Shown here: piece by piece, positions 8,428-16,831 of the stretch
Position numbering within the stretch: position 1 is the first letter of the stretch
Layout of the letters: each line of letters starts with the position of its first letter
Made by a program: the position numbers and the translations under genes
Notes under the pieces: generated by a model
Told to the model about the DNA's origin: nothing
Database searches by the model: none
The model's input: only the letters and a program-made list of their open reading frames with translations
Assembly (NCBI GenBank): GCA_024277595.1
Contig: JAJRUV010000071.1
Span: forward strand, 1-33,830
Source of the DNA: Gammaproteobacteria bacterium
GTDB taxonomy: Bacteria; Pseudomonadota; Gammaproteobacteria; Thiohalospirales; Thiohalospiraceae
Direction of reading: 5' to 3'
Length of the DNA stretch: 33,830 bases

Positions 8428-9336
8428 ATCGAATCCCTGGTTAACATCGTCTTATTGGCTACTTTAGTAGCCATCGCTATTGCCATTATTCGGATGAAGG
8501 ATCTGTTTGCGGTGGTGATGCTGTCAGGTATTTATAGCCTGTTGACCGCCAGCTTTTTTGTTGCCATGGATGCTGTAGACGTCGCGTTTACAGAAGCATC
8601 TGTGGGCGCGGGTATCTTCACCCTACTTATGCTGACGACAATTACCATGACCGGGCGCTACGAGCGTGCCGCGCGCCATAAGCCCACCCTTGCATTGGCA
8701 GTGGTTCTTGCCACTGGCGGCCTGCTGATCTATGGCACGCTGGATATGCCGTATTTTGGCGACCCGCAAGCAGCTGCTCACTTGCATGTTGCGCCCCGCT
8801 ACATTCACGATTCCATGCAAGAAATTGGTGTGCCTAATATCGTCACCTCGGTGCTTGCCAGCTATAGAGCATTCGACACCCTTGGCGAGGTAGTCGTTAT
8901 CTTTACTGCGGGCATTGGAGTATTGGCGTTACTGTCGGTGGCTCGGCGCCCTGAGGATGATGCAGAAATAAATTCGGTCAATGATTCAATGCACGAACAG
9001 CATCTGATTCTGCGTATTGTGACCAAAATACTGATCCCTTTTATCCTCTTGTTTGCACTTTACGTACAGTTTCACGGCGATTTCGGGCCCGGCGGTGGAT
9101 TTCAGGCAGGAATGATCTTCACCGCAGCCATCATTCTCTACGCCATGCTGTTCGGTTTGAGCACGGCACGTCGAGTCATTAGTCAGCCCCTTATCCGATT
9201 ACTCACCGCCATCGGCGTTTTGATTTTCGGCGGTGTCGGGGTGGTCTCACTATTGAACGGGGGTAATTTCCTTGATTACAATGTTTTGTCTGATGACCCT
9301 GTTGCCGGCCAGCATTTGGGCATTCTATTGATCTAA
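8428..9336 (+). CDS. mrpB: Mrp subunit: MrpA C-terminal region fused to MrpB, with odd start and early stop
   Basis: This protein combines the small MrpA C-terminal (MbhD/MbhE-like) segment and an MrpB (MnhB) domain. The first is seen as MKDLFAVVMLSGIYSLL and VDVAFTEASVGAGI within residues 1-70. The second begins near residue 190 with a helix followed by VQFHGDFGPGGGFQAG. The frame chosen starts at ATC 8428 behind AAAGGAG; the first conventional start is TTG at 8455, which removes nine residues of the first helix. The frame is stopped by TAA at 9334-9336 just after GQHLGILLI, where relatives carry Glu and then LGVG. The same frame continues intact to 9438. Both anomalies need only one base change each. 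Product length is 302 residues, or about 335 with the tail. The family and operon place are secure; whether it is functional is not. Confidence 0.8.
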   Translation: MESLVNIVLLATLVAIAIAIIRMKDLFAVVMLSGIYSLLTASFFVAMDAVDVAFTEASVGAGIFTLLMLTTITMTGRYERAARHKPTLALAVVLATGGLLIYGTLDMPYFGDPQAAAHLHVAPRYIHDSMQEIGVPNIVTSVLASYRAFDTLGEVVVIFTAGIGVLALLSVARRPEDDAEINSVNDSMHEQHLILRIVTKILIPFILLFALYVQFHGDFGPGGGFQAGMIFTAAIILYAMLFGLSTARRVISQPLIRLLTAIGVLIFGGVGVVSLLNGGNFLDYNVLSDDPVAGQHLGILLI

Positions 9337-9438
9337 TTGGGTGTGGGCTGCACCGTTGCAGCGGTTATGGCCGTCATCTTTTTCAGCTTTGCCGGTCGTA
9401 GAGAGAGCCAGCAGAATACGCAAAACAAGGACAGATGA
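9337..9438 (+). other. In-frame continuation of the mrpB-like gene after an internal TAA
   Basis: Reading on past the TAA at 9334-9336 gives LGVGCTVAAVMAVIFFSF then AGRRESQQNTQNKDR and a TGA at 9436-9438. This is the hydrophobic final helix and polar tail expected for MrpB. The TGA overlaps the mrpC ATG as ATGA, the coupling pattern used elsewhere in the operon. The stretch is therefore best explained as the former or true end of the gene. Confidence 0.75.
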
Positions 9439-9791
9439 TGATATTGGGGCTCTATAATTACTGGATTGTAATCGTACTGATGATGATCGGCTTTTACATC
9501 ATGATTGCCCATGGGAACCTCATTAAGAAAATTATTGGCCTGAATATTTTCCAAACTTCGGTTTTTATTTTTTATATCACCATAGGTAAGGTTGATGGAG
9601 GCACCGCACCCATTTTGGCGGATGGCATCACCCGGTATTCTAATCCCCTACCTCATGTTTTAATTCTCACCGCAATCGTGGTGGGCATTGCGACCACTGC
9701 TTTAGCCCTCGCGTTGGCCGTGCGAATAAAAGAAGTCTACGGGAGTGTAGAAGAAAGCGAAATTCAGGAGAAGGATAATCAAAAGTGTTAG
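9435..9791 (+). CDS. mrpC: Mrp/Mnh antiporter subunit C
   Basis: A 118-aa NuoK-like membrane subunit with three helices. Family features are GFYIMIAHGNLIKKIIGLNI in the first half and PLPHVLILTAIVVGIATTAL, a MrpC/NuoK-type third helix, near residue 75. In the Mrp complex and complex I this subunit helps form the ion path beside the antiporter subunits. It overlaps the downstream mrpD start by seven bases. The start is the first of two consecutive ATG codons. Confidence 0.93.
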   Translation: MMILGLYNYWIVIVLMMIGFYIMIAHGNLIKKIIGLNIFQTSVFIFYITIGKVDGGTAPILADGITRYSNPLPHVLILTAIVVGIATTALALALAVRIKEVYGSVEESEIQEKDNQKC

Positions 9792-11263
9792 CGCACTTAC
9801 CGATATTGCAAGTGATTGTGCCGCTACTGGCGGCACCTTTCTGCCTGATCCTGAGACGAGCGCTCCTGGTATGGTTGTTCGCTTTGATCGTGAGTGGCTC
9901 GGCGTTTCTGATCAGCATCACCCTGCTGCAACAGGTGTTGGCATCGGGCACTATTAGCTACGATCTGGGCGGCTGGAGTCCTCCCTGGGGTATTGAGTAT
10001 CGCATTGATAAGCTCAGCGCATACCTTTTACTGATTATTTCAGCCATAAGTACCGTAGTACTGCTTGCGGCTCGCATCAGCATACAGAAAGAAATCCCTG
10101 CAGACCGCCACACGCTTTTTTACATTCTGTACCTGCTATCCCTTGCCGGAATGCTTGGCATCATCGCCACCGGAGATATCTTCAATGTTTTCGTTTTCCT
10201 GGAAATATCCTCTCTGTCAGCATACTCCCTGATCGCCCTGGGCAAGGACAGACGCGCGCTGTGGGCTTCCTATCAATATTTAATTATGGGCACCATCGGT
10301 GCCACATTCATTCTGATCAGTATCGGCCTGATGTACCAAATGACCGGTACACTGAATATGGAAGATCTCTCGCGACGCCTGCCGGAGGTTGCGCAAACGC
10401 GAACCCTGTTTGCCGCCTTTGCCTTTTTCATCGTCGGCGTCTGTCTGAAATTAGCCATGTTTCCACTCCACCTGTGGTTGCCCAATGCATACTCCTATGC
10501 CCCTTCAATCGTCACAGCTTTCCTTGCCGCAACTGCTACCAAAGTCGCCATTTATTTGCTTATTCGCTTTACCTTCTCAGTTTTCGGCATTTCCTTTTCC
10601 TTCACCGCCCTGCCCTTGCAGACCATTTTTTTGCTGCTTGGCCTGTTGGGAATATTTGTGGCTTCGACCGCGGCCATTTATCAGGAAAATGTAAAGCATT
10701 TATTTGCCTACTCAAGTATCGCCCAGATTGGTTACATGATAGTTGGCTACAGTATTGGCACCACGACAGGGCTAATGGCTACGCTATTGCATTTGTTCAA
10801 CCATGCATTGATGAAAAGTGCTTTGTTTTTGGCCCTGGGGGCCGTGATCTATCGCATTGGCAGCGCTCAGCTGAGCGCGTTTCAGGGCTTGGGTCGTCAA
10901 ATGCCATTCACCATGGCCGCCATTGTAGTGGGAGGTTTAAGTTTGATTGGCGTGCCGCTGACAGTTGGCTTTGTCAGCAAGTGGTATTTGATCCTGGCCA
11001 CTATTGAAAATGGTTGGTGGCCTGTTGCCGTCCTCATCCTGCTGGGCTCGCTACTTGCCATCGTTTATGTGTGGCGTATCGTTGAAACTGCCTATTTTAA
11101 AGAGCCGGCGGCATCTATAGGTCAGGTCAAAGAGGCACCGCTGGCCTTTCTGGTTCCCGTGTGGGTTCTGGTGGCAGCAAATATCTATTTCGGCATCGAC
11201 ACCCGCCTTAGCATTCAGGTGGCACAGGCTGCTTCCCAGAGCTTGTTTGGAGTTGCCCCATGA
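9785..11263 (+). CDS. mrpD: Mrp/Mnh antiporter subunit D (proton-antiporter module 1)
   Basis: A 492-aa polytopic protein of the Proton_antipo_M family shared with NuoN/NuoM. The functional acidic residue of TM5 is present in FNVFVFLEISSLSAYSLIAL. The TM7 Lys region reads VCLKLAMFPLHLWLPNAY, followed by PSIVTAFLAATATKVAIY and the Lys/His-rich FNHALMKSALF helix. The start is GTG at 9785, inside the mrpC 3' end. Its TGA stop overlaps the next ATG (ATGA at 11260). All charged residues needed for proton translocation in this family appear retained, so it is likely active. Confidence 0.92.
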   Translation: MLAHLPILQVIVPLLAAPFCLILRRALLVWLFALIVSGSAFLISITLLQQVLASGTISYDLGGWSPPWGIEYRIDKLSAYLLLIISAISTVVLLAARISIQKEIPADRHTLFYILYLLSLAGMLGIIATGDIFNVFVFLEISSLSAYSLIALGKDRRALWASYQYLIMGTIGATFILISIGLMYQMTGTLNMEDLSRRLPEVAQTRTLFAAFAFFIVGVCLKLAMFPLHLWLPNAYSYAPSIVTAFLAATATKVAIYLLIRFTFSVFGISFSFTALPLQTIFLLLGLLGIFVASTAAIYQENVKHLFAYSSIAQIGYMIVGYSIGTTTGLMATLLHLFNHALMKSALFLALGAVIYRIGSAQLSAFQGLGRQMPFTMAAIVVGGLSLIGVPLTVGFVSKWYLILATIENGWWPVAVLILLGSLLAIVYVWRIVETAYFKEPAASIGQVKEAPLAFLVPVWVLVAANIYFGIDTRLSIQVAQAASQSLFGVAP

Positions 11264-12750
11264 GTCTCTCCCTGGAGTCCATGCTACAGCTTTGCATTAT
11301 CTTGCCGCTGCTAACAACAGCGGGCATTGTGGCTACGGGACGCCATCCCAACCTGCGCGAAGGAGTGACCATCACTGCAAGTTTAGTGATCCTCTATTTT
11401 GTCATCAACCTGTACAACGGCCTCAACCAGGGGGAAAGCATCAGTGTGCAATGGTGGCAACTTTTACCGGGATTGCAGCTGAGCTTTACCATCGAGCCTC
11501 TTGGAATGATTTTCGCTTTAATTGCCAGTTTCCTCTGGCTGATCACAACTGTCTATTCCATCGGCTACATGCGGAGCCATAAAGAAAAAAATCAAACACG
11601 TTTCTACGCCTTTTTTGCCATCGCCATTGGCAGTGTGATGGGGATTGCTTTTGCAGGGAACCTGTTCACTTTGTTTATCTTCTACGAGGTGCTGACCCTG
11701 TCCACCTATCCATTGGTCACGCATGCGGGTACGGAGAAGGCAAAAAAAGGCGGGCGAATTTATCTGGGCATATTGCTCAGCACTTCAATCGTATTTTTTC
11801 TCCTGGCTATTGTGAGCACCTGGTTTGTGGCCGGCACCCTGGACTTCAAGCCTGGTGGTGTATTCGGACCCATGGTCAATACGGCGGTAGCGGGAGTAAT
11901 ACTCGTGCTGTTTATTTTCGGTATCGGCAAAGCGGCCATTATGCCCTTCCATCGATGGCTACCTGCCGCCATGGTGGCGCCAACACCGGTGAGTGCCTTG
12001 TTACATGCCGTAGCGGTGGTAAAAGCCGGTGTATTCACCGTGTTAAAAGTGTGTGTGTTTATCTTTGGCATTGATCTGTTGCGCATATTGCCAACCACTC
12101 AGGCATTGCTCTATCTGGCGGGCGCAACGGTATTGATTGCCTCACTGGTGGCCATGCGGCAAGACAATTTAAAAGCGCGGCTGGCCTACTCTACCGTGAG
12201 TCAACTAGGCTACGTCACCATCGGCGCATTGCTTGCTTCCTCATCGGGTGTTATTGGCAGTTCGATGCATATTGCCATGCATGCTTTTGGCAAGATCACC
12301 TTGTTTTTCTGTGCCGGCGCCATCCTGGTCGCGGCACATAAATCAAAAATCAGCGAAATGCGCGGTCTTGGCCGACAAATGCCAATCACCATGGCGGCAT
12401 TTTTTATTGCCAGCCTCAGTATCATCGGTGTCCCGCCTGCAGGAGGCACCTGGAGCAAGTGGTTTTTGCTGGTAGGCACACTGGAGACGCAGCAATGGAT
12501 TCTCATGGCAGTATTAATGATCAGCTCTTTGCTGAATATCGCTTACCTGTTACCGATACCATTTCATGCATTTTTCTCCGGCAAACAGCCATCCTCAGGT
12601 AGCGTCGCGATAAAGGAAGCACCGCTGCCGTCATTAATCGCACTGTGCACTACCACCGTGGCTTGTGTATTCCTCTTTGTATATCCCCAGCCTCTGTATG
12701 AACTGGCTACCGCCATTCTGGAAATACCGGAAATAGCCCATGGAAAATGA
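11260..12750 (+). CDS. Second proton-antiporter-type subunit, NuoL/MrpA N-terminal-like
   Basis: A 496-aa polytopic membrane protein of the Proton_antipo_M family. The TM5 Glu is in LFTLFIFYEVLTLSTYPL. The stretch MPFHRWLPAAMVAPTPVSAL with LLHAVAVVKAG is the hallmark of the NuoL/MrpA branch, as is AYSTVSQLGYVTIG. It ends near where the 14-helix core would end and lacks the long MrpA C-terminal region, whose equivalent is instead in the fourth gene of the operon. The operon therefore appears to encode a split MrpA. It overlaps the following small gene by 11 bases. Databases may label it simply monovalent cation/H+ antiporter subunit D. Confidence 0.85.
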   Translation: MSLSLESMLQLCIILPLLTTAGIVATGRHPNLREGVTITASLVILYFVINLYNGLNQGESISVQWWQLLPGLQLSFTIEPLGMIFALIASFLWLITTVYSIGYMRSHKEKNQTRFYAFFAIAIGSVMGIAFAGNLFTLFIFYEVLTLSTYPLVTHAGTEKAKKGGRIYLGILLSTSIVFFLLAIVSTWFVAGTLDFKPGGVFGPMVNTAVAGVILVLFIFGIGKAAIMPFHRWLPAAMVAPTPVSALLHAVAVVKAGVFTVLKVCVFIFGIDLLRILPTTQALLYLAGATVLIASLVAMRQDNLKARLAYSTVSQLGYVTIGALLASSSGVIGSSMHIAMHAFGKITLFFCAGAILVAAHKSKISEMRGLGRQMPITMAAFFIASLSIIGVPPAGGTWSKWFLLVGTLETQQWILMAVLMISSLLNIAYLLPIPFHAFFSGKQPSSGSVAIKEAPLPSLIALCTTTVACVFLFVYPQPLYELATAILEIPEIAHGK

Positions 12751-13051
12751 AAAAAAATATCTTTTCGATAATCCAAAAAACGTAAAACACGTTTTGCATT
12801 TCCTCTACGGATGTTGTGCTCTCCTTTTTGCCCTGGACTTTGTGATTCACCGTCACACCAAACACAGCTGGGAAAACTTATGGGGCTTCTACGCCATTTA
12901 TGGCTTTGTTGGTTGCGTCGTCCTGGTGCTCGTCGCCAAATGGATGCGCACTTTCCTGATGCGTCCGGAAGACTACTATGATAACGAGGGAAGATCAGAC
13001 TCTGAAGAAAACCACGCTACCGAAGTAGGCAGTCATAATGTGGATACTTGA
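12740..13051 (+). CDS. Small two-helix membrane protein of the Mrp operon, function unknown
   Basis: A 103-aa protein not assignable to MrpA-G. Residues about 1-17 are charged (MENEKKYLFDNPKNVKHVL). Two hydrophobic helices follow at about 18-36 and 51-68, separated by HRHTKHSWENLWGFYAIYG, and the tail is acidic (RPEDYYDNEGRSDSEEN). It overlaps the genes on both sides (11 and 14 bases), so it is clearly made with the antiporter subunits and probably belongs to the complex. The His/Trp-rich loop and acidic tail are its only notable features. Similar small proteins may occur in related Mrp operons, but I cannot name a family with confidence. Confidence 0.8.
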   Translation: MENEKKYLFDNPKNVKHVLHFLYGCCALLFALDFVIHRHTKHSWENLWGFYAIYGFVGCVVLVLVAKWMRTFLMRPEDYYDNEGRSDSEENHATEVGSHNVDT

Positions 13052-14744
13052 GTTACCCCCGTTTGTCCCCTTCTTTATCGGCGCGCTTTTTGCGGCGGTA
13101 ACCCGTGGCACTTTGCGTGGGGCCATCATGCTGGCAATCCCCATAGTGAGTGCCATTCATCTTTGGATGGTGCCTGAGGGTGTCTATCTGCAGTTCGCTT
13201 TTCTTGATTATCAGCTCATCCCCTACCGCGTTGACAAGCTCAGCCTCATGTTTGCCTATGTGTTTCACATAGCGGCCTTTATTGCCATTTTGTACTCCCT
13301 GCATGTACGCGACACCGTCCAGCAGGTGGCAGCCATGCTGTACGCTGGTAGTGCCTTGGGCGCTGTCTTTGCCGGCGATTTTCTGACTCTGTTCGTATTT
13401 TGGGAGCTTTTGGCACTGACCTCTGTATTTCTTATCTGGGCGAGGAAAACACGGCGTTCCTACATTGCGGGGATGCGCTATCTCATTGTTCAAGTCTTAT
13501 CCGGTGTGATTCTTCTCGCAGGATTGCTGTTTTACGCCGCTGCAACCGGCACGCTGGAATTTGGGCATATTGGCCTGGAAGGGATCTCTGGTTGGCTGAT
13601 CTTTATCGCCTTTGGCATTAAGTGTGCCTTCCCGATGGCTCACAACTGGCTCACTGATGCCTATCCGGAAGCCACTCCTACGGGTGCTGTTTTTCTCAGT
13701 GCCTTTACTACCAAAGTGGCCGTCTATTCTTTGGCACGCGGATATGCCGGCGAAGAACTGCTGGTTTATATTGGCGCCGTTATGACTTGTTTCCCCATCT
13801 TTTTTGCCGTGATCGAAAATGATCTGCGGCGAGTACTGGCCTACAGCCTGATAAACCAGGTGGGATTTATGGTGTGCGGTATCGGTATTGGTACTGCGCT
13901 CGCCATTAATGGTGCGATCTCACACGCCTTTAACGATGTCATCTTTAAAGGCCTGTTATTTATGTCGATGGGCGCAGTGCTGCATATGACGGGGCGTATC
14001 AACGGCTCTGAGCTTGGTGGGCTTTATAAAACCATGCCCAAGACCACGGTGCTGTGTATTGTGGGTGCGGCCTCTATTTCAGCATTTCCGCTGTTCAGCG
14101 GCTTTGTGAGTAAATCCATGGTGATGACCGCTGCCCTGGAAAACGATTTCAACTGGGTATGGCTCATGCTGCTATTTGCTTCTGCAGGTGTTTTCCATCA
14201 TGCGGGTATTAAGATTCCCTATTTTGCTTTCTTCGCCCATGATTCAGGGATCCGCGCGAGTGATCCGCCCAAAAACATGTTACTTGCCATGTTGATCGCG
14301 GCACTCCTGTGTATTGGTATTGGTGTCTATCCCGCAGCACTGTACGCCCTGTTGCCCTACGATACCGGTTACAATCCCTATGATGCCACCCACGTGCTCG
14401 CGCAGACGCAATTGCTGTTTTTCTCGGCACTAGCCTTTGTCTGGCTTAATCTCAGAGGCATGTACCCTCCTGAGTTGCGGTCTACGGTTTTGGATGTAGA
14501 TTGGTTCTATCGCCGTCTCTTTCCCACCGCAATCCGAAATCTGGTCGCAACTATATCGAAGACGGATGGCGCTTTGCGCCAGGCCTTTCTAGCGAGATTA
14601 AATGTGTGTCTGGCTTATCTTTCCCGAAGGCACAGCGGACCCAGTGGCTTACTTTCACGCTCCTATCCTGCTGGCAGTATGGTGATGTGGGTTGCAGTGT
14701 TGCTTGCCGCCTACTTGTTTCTTGGTTTTATTCGCTCGGTGTAG
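13038..14744 (+). CDS. Third proton-antiporter-type subunit with C-terminal extension (MrpD/NuoL-like), 568 aa
   Basis: A polytopic Proton_antipo_M protein. The TM5 Glu is in LTLFVFWELLALTSVFLIW, the TM7 Lys in FGIKCAFPMAHNWLTDAYPE, and a further Lys in SAFTTKVAVYSL. A conserved helix reads LAYSLINQVGFMVCGIGIG. After the core, residues about 490-545 (from LDVDWFYRRLFP) are amphipathic and Arg-rich, and a last hydrophobic helix (MVMWVAVLLAAYLFLGF) closes the protein. That plan recalls the lateral helix plus final TM of NuoL or the ends of MrpA-type proteins, though much shorter. It is the last gene of the operon and converges on dnaQ with 31 bases between stops. No clear intrinsic terminator was seen there. 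Confidence 0.87.
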   Translation: MWILELPPFVPFFIGALFAAVTRGTLRGAIMLAIPIVSAIHLWMVPEGVYLQFAFLDYQLIPYRVDKLSLMFAYVFHIAAFIAILYSLHVRDTVQQVAAMLYAGSALGAVFAGDFLTLFVFWELLALTSVFLIWARKTRRSYIAGMRYLIVQVLSGVILLAGLLFYAAATGTLEFGHIGLEGISGWLIFIAFGIKCAFPMAHNWLTDAYPEATPTGAVFLSAFTTKVAVYSLARGYAGEELLVYIGAVMTCFPIFFAVIENDLRRVLAYSLINQVGFMVCGIGIGTALAINGAISHAFNDVIFKGLLFMSMGAVLHMTGRINGSELGGLYKTMPKTTVLCIVGAASISAFPLFSGFVSKSMVMTAALENDFNWVWLMLLFASAGVFHHAGIKIPYFAFFAHDSGIRASDPPKNMLLAMLIAALLCIGIGVYPAALYALLPYDTGYNPYDATHVLAQTQLLFFSALAFVWLNLRGMYPPELRSTVLDVDWFYRRLFPTAIRNLVATISKTDGALRQAFLARLNVCLAYLSRRHSGPSGLLSRSYPAGSMVMWVAVLLAAYLFLGFIRSV

Positions 14745-14775
14745 TGATGCTGGACAACACCGCAGTTCGCGCCTG

Positions 14776-15489
14776 TCAGCGCTCGCTATGGCGCCATAGT
14801 GCACCGTTATCACTGGCTGCATCAATCAAGTCGAGCTGACGGTTATGGGCCTCCAGTTCTGCCGCAGAGGCTTGCTGAACAGTCAGATCGAGTCCCTGGT
14901 GATCCAGGCCGGCTGTCTCGACCTCCTGCAGCCCTTTCGATGAGTGACTGGTTTCCAGCGACAGTGTTTCCTGTCCGCCGGTCATCACCAGGTATACATC
15001 CGCCAGCAACTGCGCATCCAGCAATGCACCGTGCAGCTCCCGGCGCGAATTGTCGATATTGTATCGTTTGCACAGCGCATCCAGGCTGTTCCGCTGCCCG
15101 GGGTGCATGCGCCGCGCCAGTGGCAGCGTATCTGTTACCTGGCAATGGATTTCAACAGTTGCAGCGTCGTAGCCGGCCAGCTTGAATTCATTGTTGAGAA
15201 AGCCCACATCGAATTCCGCATTGTGGATAACCAGATCAGCGCCGGAAATAAATTCCAGAAACTCATCGGCGATCTCCGGAAACCGGGGTTGATCGGCCAG
15301 GCTTTCGCTACTGATGCCATGCACCTGCTGCGCTGCCTCGTCGATATCACGGTCAGGATTCAGATAGTGGTGAAACTGCCGACCGGTAGGACGGCGACTC
15401 ACCAGTTCAATGCACCCTATTTCAATAACCCTGTGACCCTGGGCGGTCTCCAGACCGGTCGTTTCAGTATCCAGCACCACCTGTCTCAT
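14776..15489 (-). CDS. dnaQ: DNA polymerase III epsilon subunit (3'-5' proofreading exonuclease)
   Basis: This 237-aa DEDDh exonuclease is the proofreading subunit of the replicative polymerase core. ExoI is VLDTETTGLE with the metal-binding Asp and Glu, ExoII is VIHNAEFDVGFLNNEF, and ExoIII is HGALLDAQLLADVYL with the general-base His. The C-terminal 50 residues correspond to the flexible tail that binds the polymerase alpha subunit. The gene follows rnhA by 15 bases on the same strand. In many gammaproteobacteria dnaQ and rnhA are adjacent but often divergent; here they are co-directional. Confidence 0.96.
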   Translation of the reverse strand: MRQVVLDTETTGLETAQGHRVIEIGCIELVSRRPTGRQFHHYLNPDRDIDEAAQQVHGISSESLADQPRFPEIADEFLEFISGADLVIHNAEFDVGFLNNEFKLAGYDAATVEIHCQVTDTLPLARRMHPGQRNSLDALCKRYNIDNSRRELHGALLDAQLLADVYLVMTGGQETLSLETSHSSKGLQEVETAGLDHQGLDLTVQQASAAELEAHNRQLDLIDAASDNGALWRHSER

Positions 15490-15504
15490 TGCCCTGCTTC
15501 CATG

Positions 15505-15948
15505 TCAGCCACTATTCAATGTCTCCTCCAGACCCCGATTCGCAAGTAAATCCGCATGTTCGTTGCCAGGATTTCCGGAATGTCCCTTGACCCACCGCCA
15601 GGTAATATCCTGGGTTCCGTTCAGAGCATCAAGCTGTCGCCAGAGGTCTTCATTCTTCACGGCCTTCCGGCCGGCTGTCTTCCAACCCCTTGTTTTCCAG
15701 TTATCCAGCCACTCGGTGATACCGCGGCGCACATATTCCGAATCAGTGTACAGAACAACGCGGCAACGGCGACTTAAAGCATTCAGGCCGTTGATCGCCG
15801 CAGTCAGTTCCATGCGATTATTCGTGGTATGCAGCTCACCGCCGCATATTTCCCTGAGTTTCCCGCCAGCCATCAGCACAACGCCCCATCCGCCTGGGCC
15901 GGGATTTCCACGACAGGCTCCGTCTGTATATATTTCTACTTCAGTCAT
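15505..15948 (-). CDS. rnhA: Ribonuclease HI
   Basis: A 147-aa enzyme that cleaves the RNA strand of RNA-DNA hybrids. The catalytic carboxylates are visible as Asp in [18 protein letters not shown], Glu in [11 protein letters not shown], Asp in VLYTDSEYV and Asp in NEHADLLAN, with the flexible-loop His in [10 protein letters not shown]. The length is close to the 155 aa of E. coli. Its ATG overlaps the stop of the upstream methyltransferase as ATGA, so the two are translationally coupled. Confidence 0.97.
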   Translation of the reverse strand: MTEVEIYTDGACRGNPGPGGWGVVLMAGGKLREICGGELHTTNNRMELTAAINGLNALSRRCRVVLYTDSEYVRRGITEWLDNWKTRGWKTAGRKAVKNEDLWRQLDALNGTQDITWRWVKGHSGNPGNEHADLLANRGLEETLNSG

Positions 15949-16736
15949 GAGGCATCGCGGGTAGTGGGATTAACCAGCCCGCCTACCAGCCGTTTGTGGC
16001 GTTTCCAGGAGGGCCGCACAGGGGTCATGGTAAACATTTCCTTGCGTGCAACCAGTATGTAACAACCTGAAAAGCCGGACCACTGCCGCAACGGCACGAT
16101 GGTCTTGCGCGGGGACGCCCCACGCCTGATCGGTGCAGTACTGAAATAGAAGCTGGCTCTGAGTACCGAAAAACTCAGCAGGCTCAGCCAGTCCCGCAGA
16201 CGACGTTCAGAAATCATGTGTTGTACCCCCGGTGGAAAACGCCCCCGGGCAAGTATTCTGCGCAACCCCCACCAACTGATCGGGTTGAATCCGAGAATGA
16301 CCAAATGACCATCCGGTCTCAGGATGCGATCAACCTCGCGCAGAATAGCGTGCGGGTCTGCCGACACCTCCAGAATATGCGGCAGTAATACGGCATCGAC
16401 CGAATCGCTGTAAACCCCGAGACAATCACAATCGACAACTGCATCTACTTCCCTGGCACCCGCTCCTGTGAGCGCGCACCCGGTCTCAGGATGAAAGTCG
16501 GAACACCCCAGTACTGCGGCGCGACGCGTCCTTGAGTACTGGATAAAGTGGCTTTTGGGTCCCCACTGCCCTAACTGTAAAAGGTGATCCCCGAAAATAC
16601 CGGCCAGCGCATCCTCTACCTGACGCGCCTCATCCTCCAACAGAGCCCGGCCGGTCGCCGTGCGCAACCAGCTCAGATGTCTTGCCACAGTCTCGCCACG
16701 ATTTCGGATTCCCCAATAGCCCTTCAGAGCGATCAT
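15945..16736 (-). CDS. SAM-dependent methyltransferase, YafS-like
   Basis: A 263-aa class I methyltransferase. The helical N-terminus (about residues 5-60) is typical of the YafS group next to rnhA. Substrate-binding and methyltransferase-11 elements are seen as [20 protein letters not shown] and [21 protein letters not shown]. The glycine-rich motif I is weak, as in that group. An upstream TTG at 16748 is less likely than the ATG at 16736. It is the first gene of a three-gene run with rnhA and dnaQ. The substrate is unknown. In many relatives the divergent neighbour is gloB; here it is fabI. Confidence 0.8.
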   Translation of the reverse strand: MIALKGYWGIRNRGETVARHLSWLRTATGRALLEDEARQVEDALAGIFGDHLLQLGQWGPKSHFIQYSRTRRAAVLGCSDFHPETGCALTGAGAREVDAVVDCDCLGVYSDSVDAVLLPHILEVSADPHAILREVDRILRPDGHLVILGFNPISWWGLRRILARGRFPPGVQHMISERRLRDWLSLLSFSVLRASFYFSTAPIRRGASPRKTIVPLRQWSGFSGCYILVARKEMFTMTPVRPSWKRHKRLVGGLVNPTTRDAS

Positions 16737-16831
16737 GATACCGGACAATTCCCGGCTCGGTACCGCTGTTGATACACTGCTGCTAACATAGCCTGGCTGA
16801 CCAGCCGCACAAACAGGATACCATCGACCCT

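Noticed and set aside
11260-12750. DabB-type inorganic carbon uptake system
   Set aside because: The NuoL-like subunit could recall DabB, but no DabA (DUF2309) partner is adjacent and the gene is embedded in an Mrp operon.
7338-14744. Complex I or membrane-bound hydrogenase gene cluster
   Set aside because: The subunits belong to shared antiporter families, but no NuoB/NuoD or hydrogenase large or small subunit, nor an iron-sulfur protein, is present. MrpE, F and G are specific to the Mrp group.
14786-14799. Perfect 14-base palindrome CTATGGCGCCATAG near the 3' end of dnaQ
   Set aside because: It lies in coding sequence, has no loop and no T-tail, so it is not a credible terminator of either convergent operon; it may be a chance palindrome.
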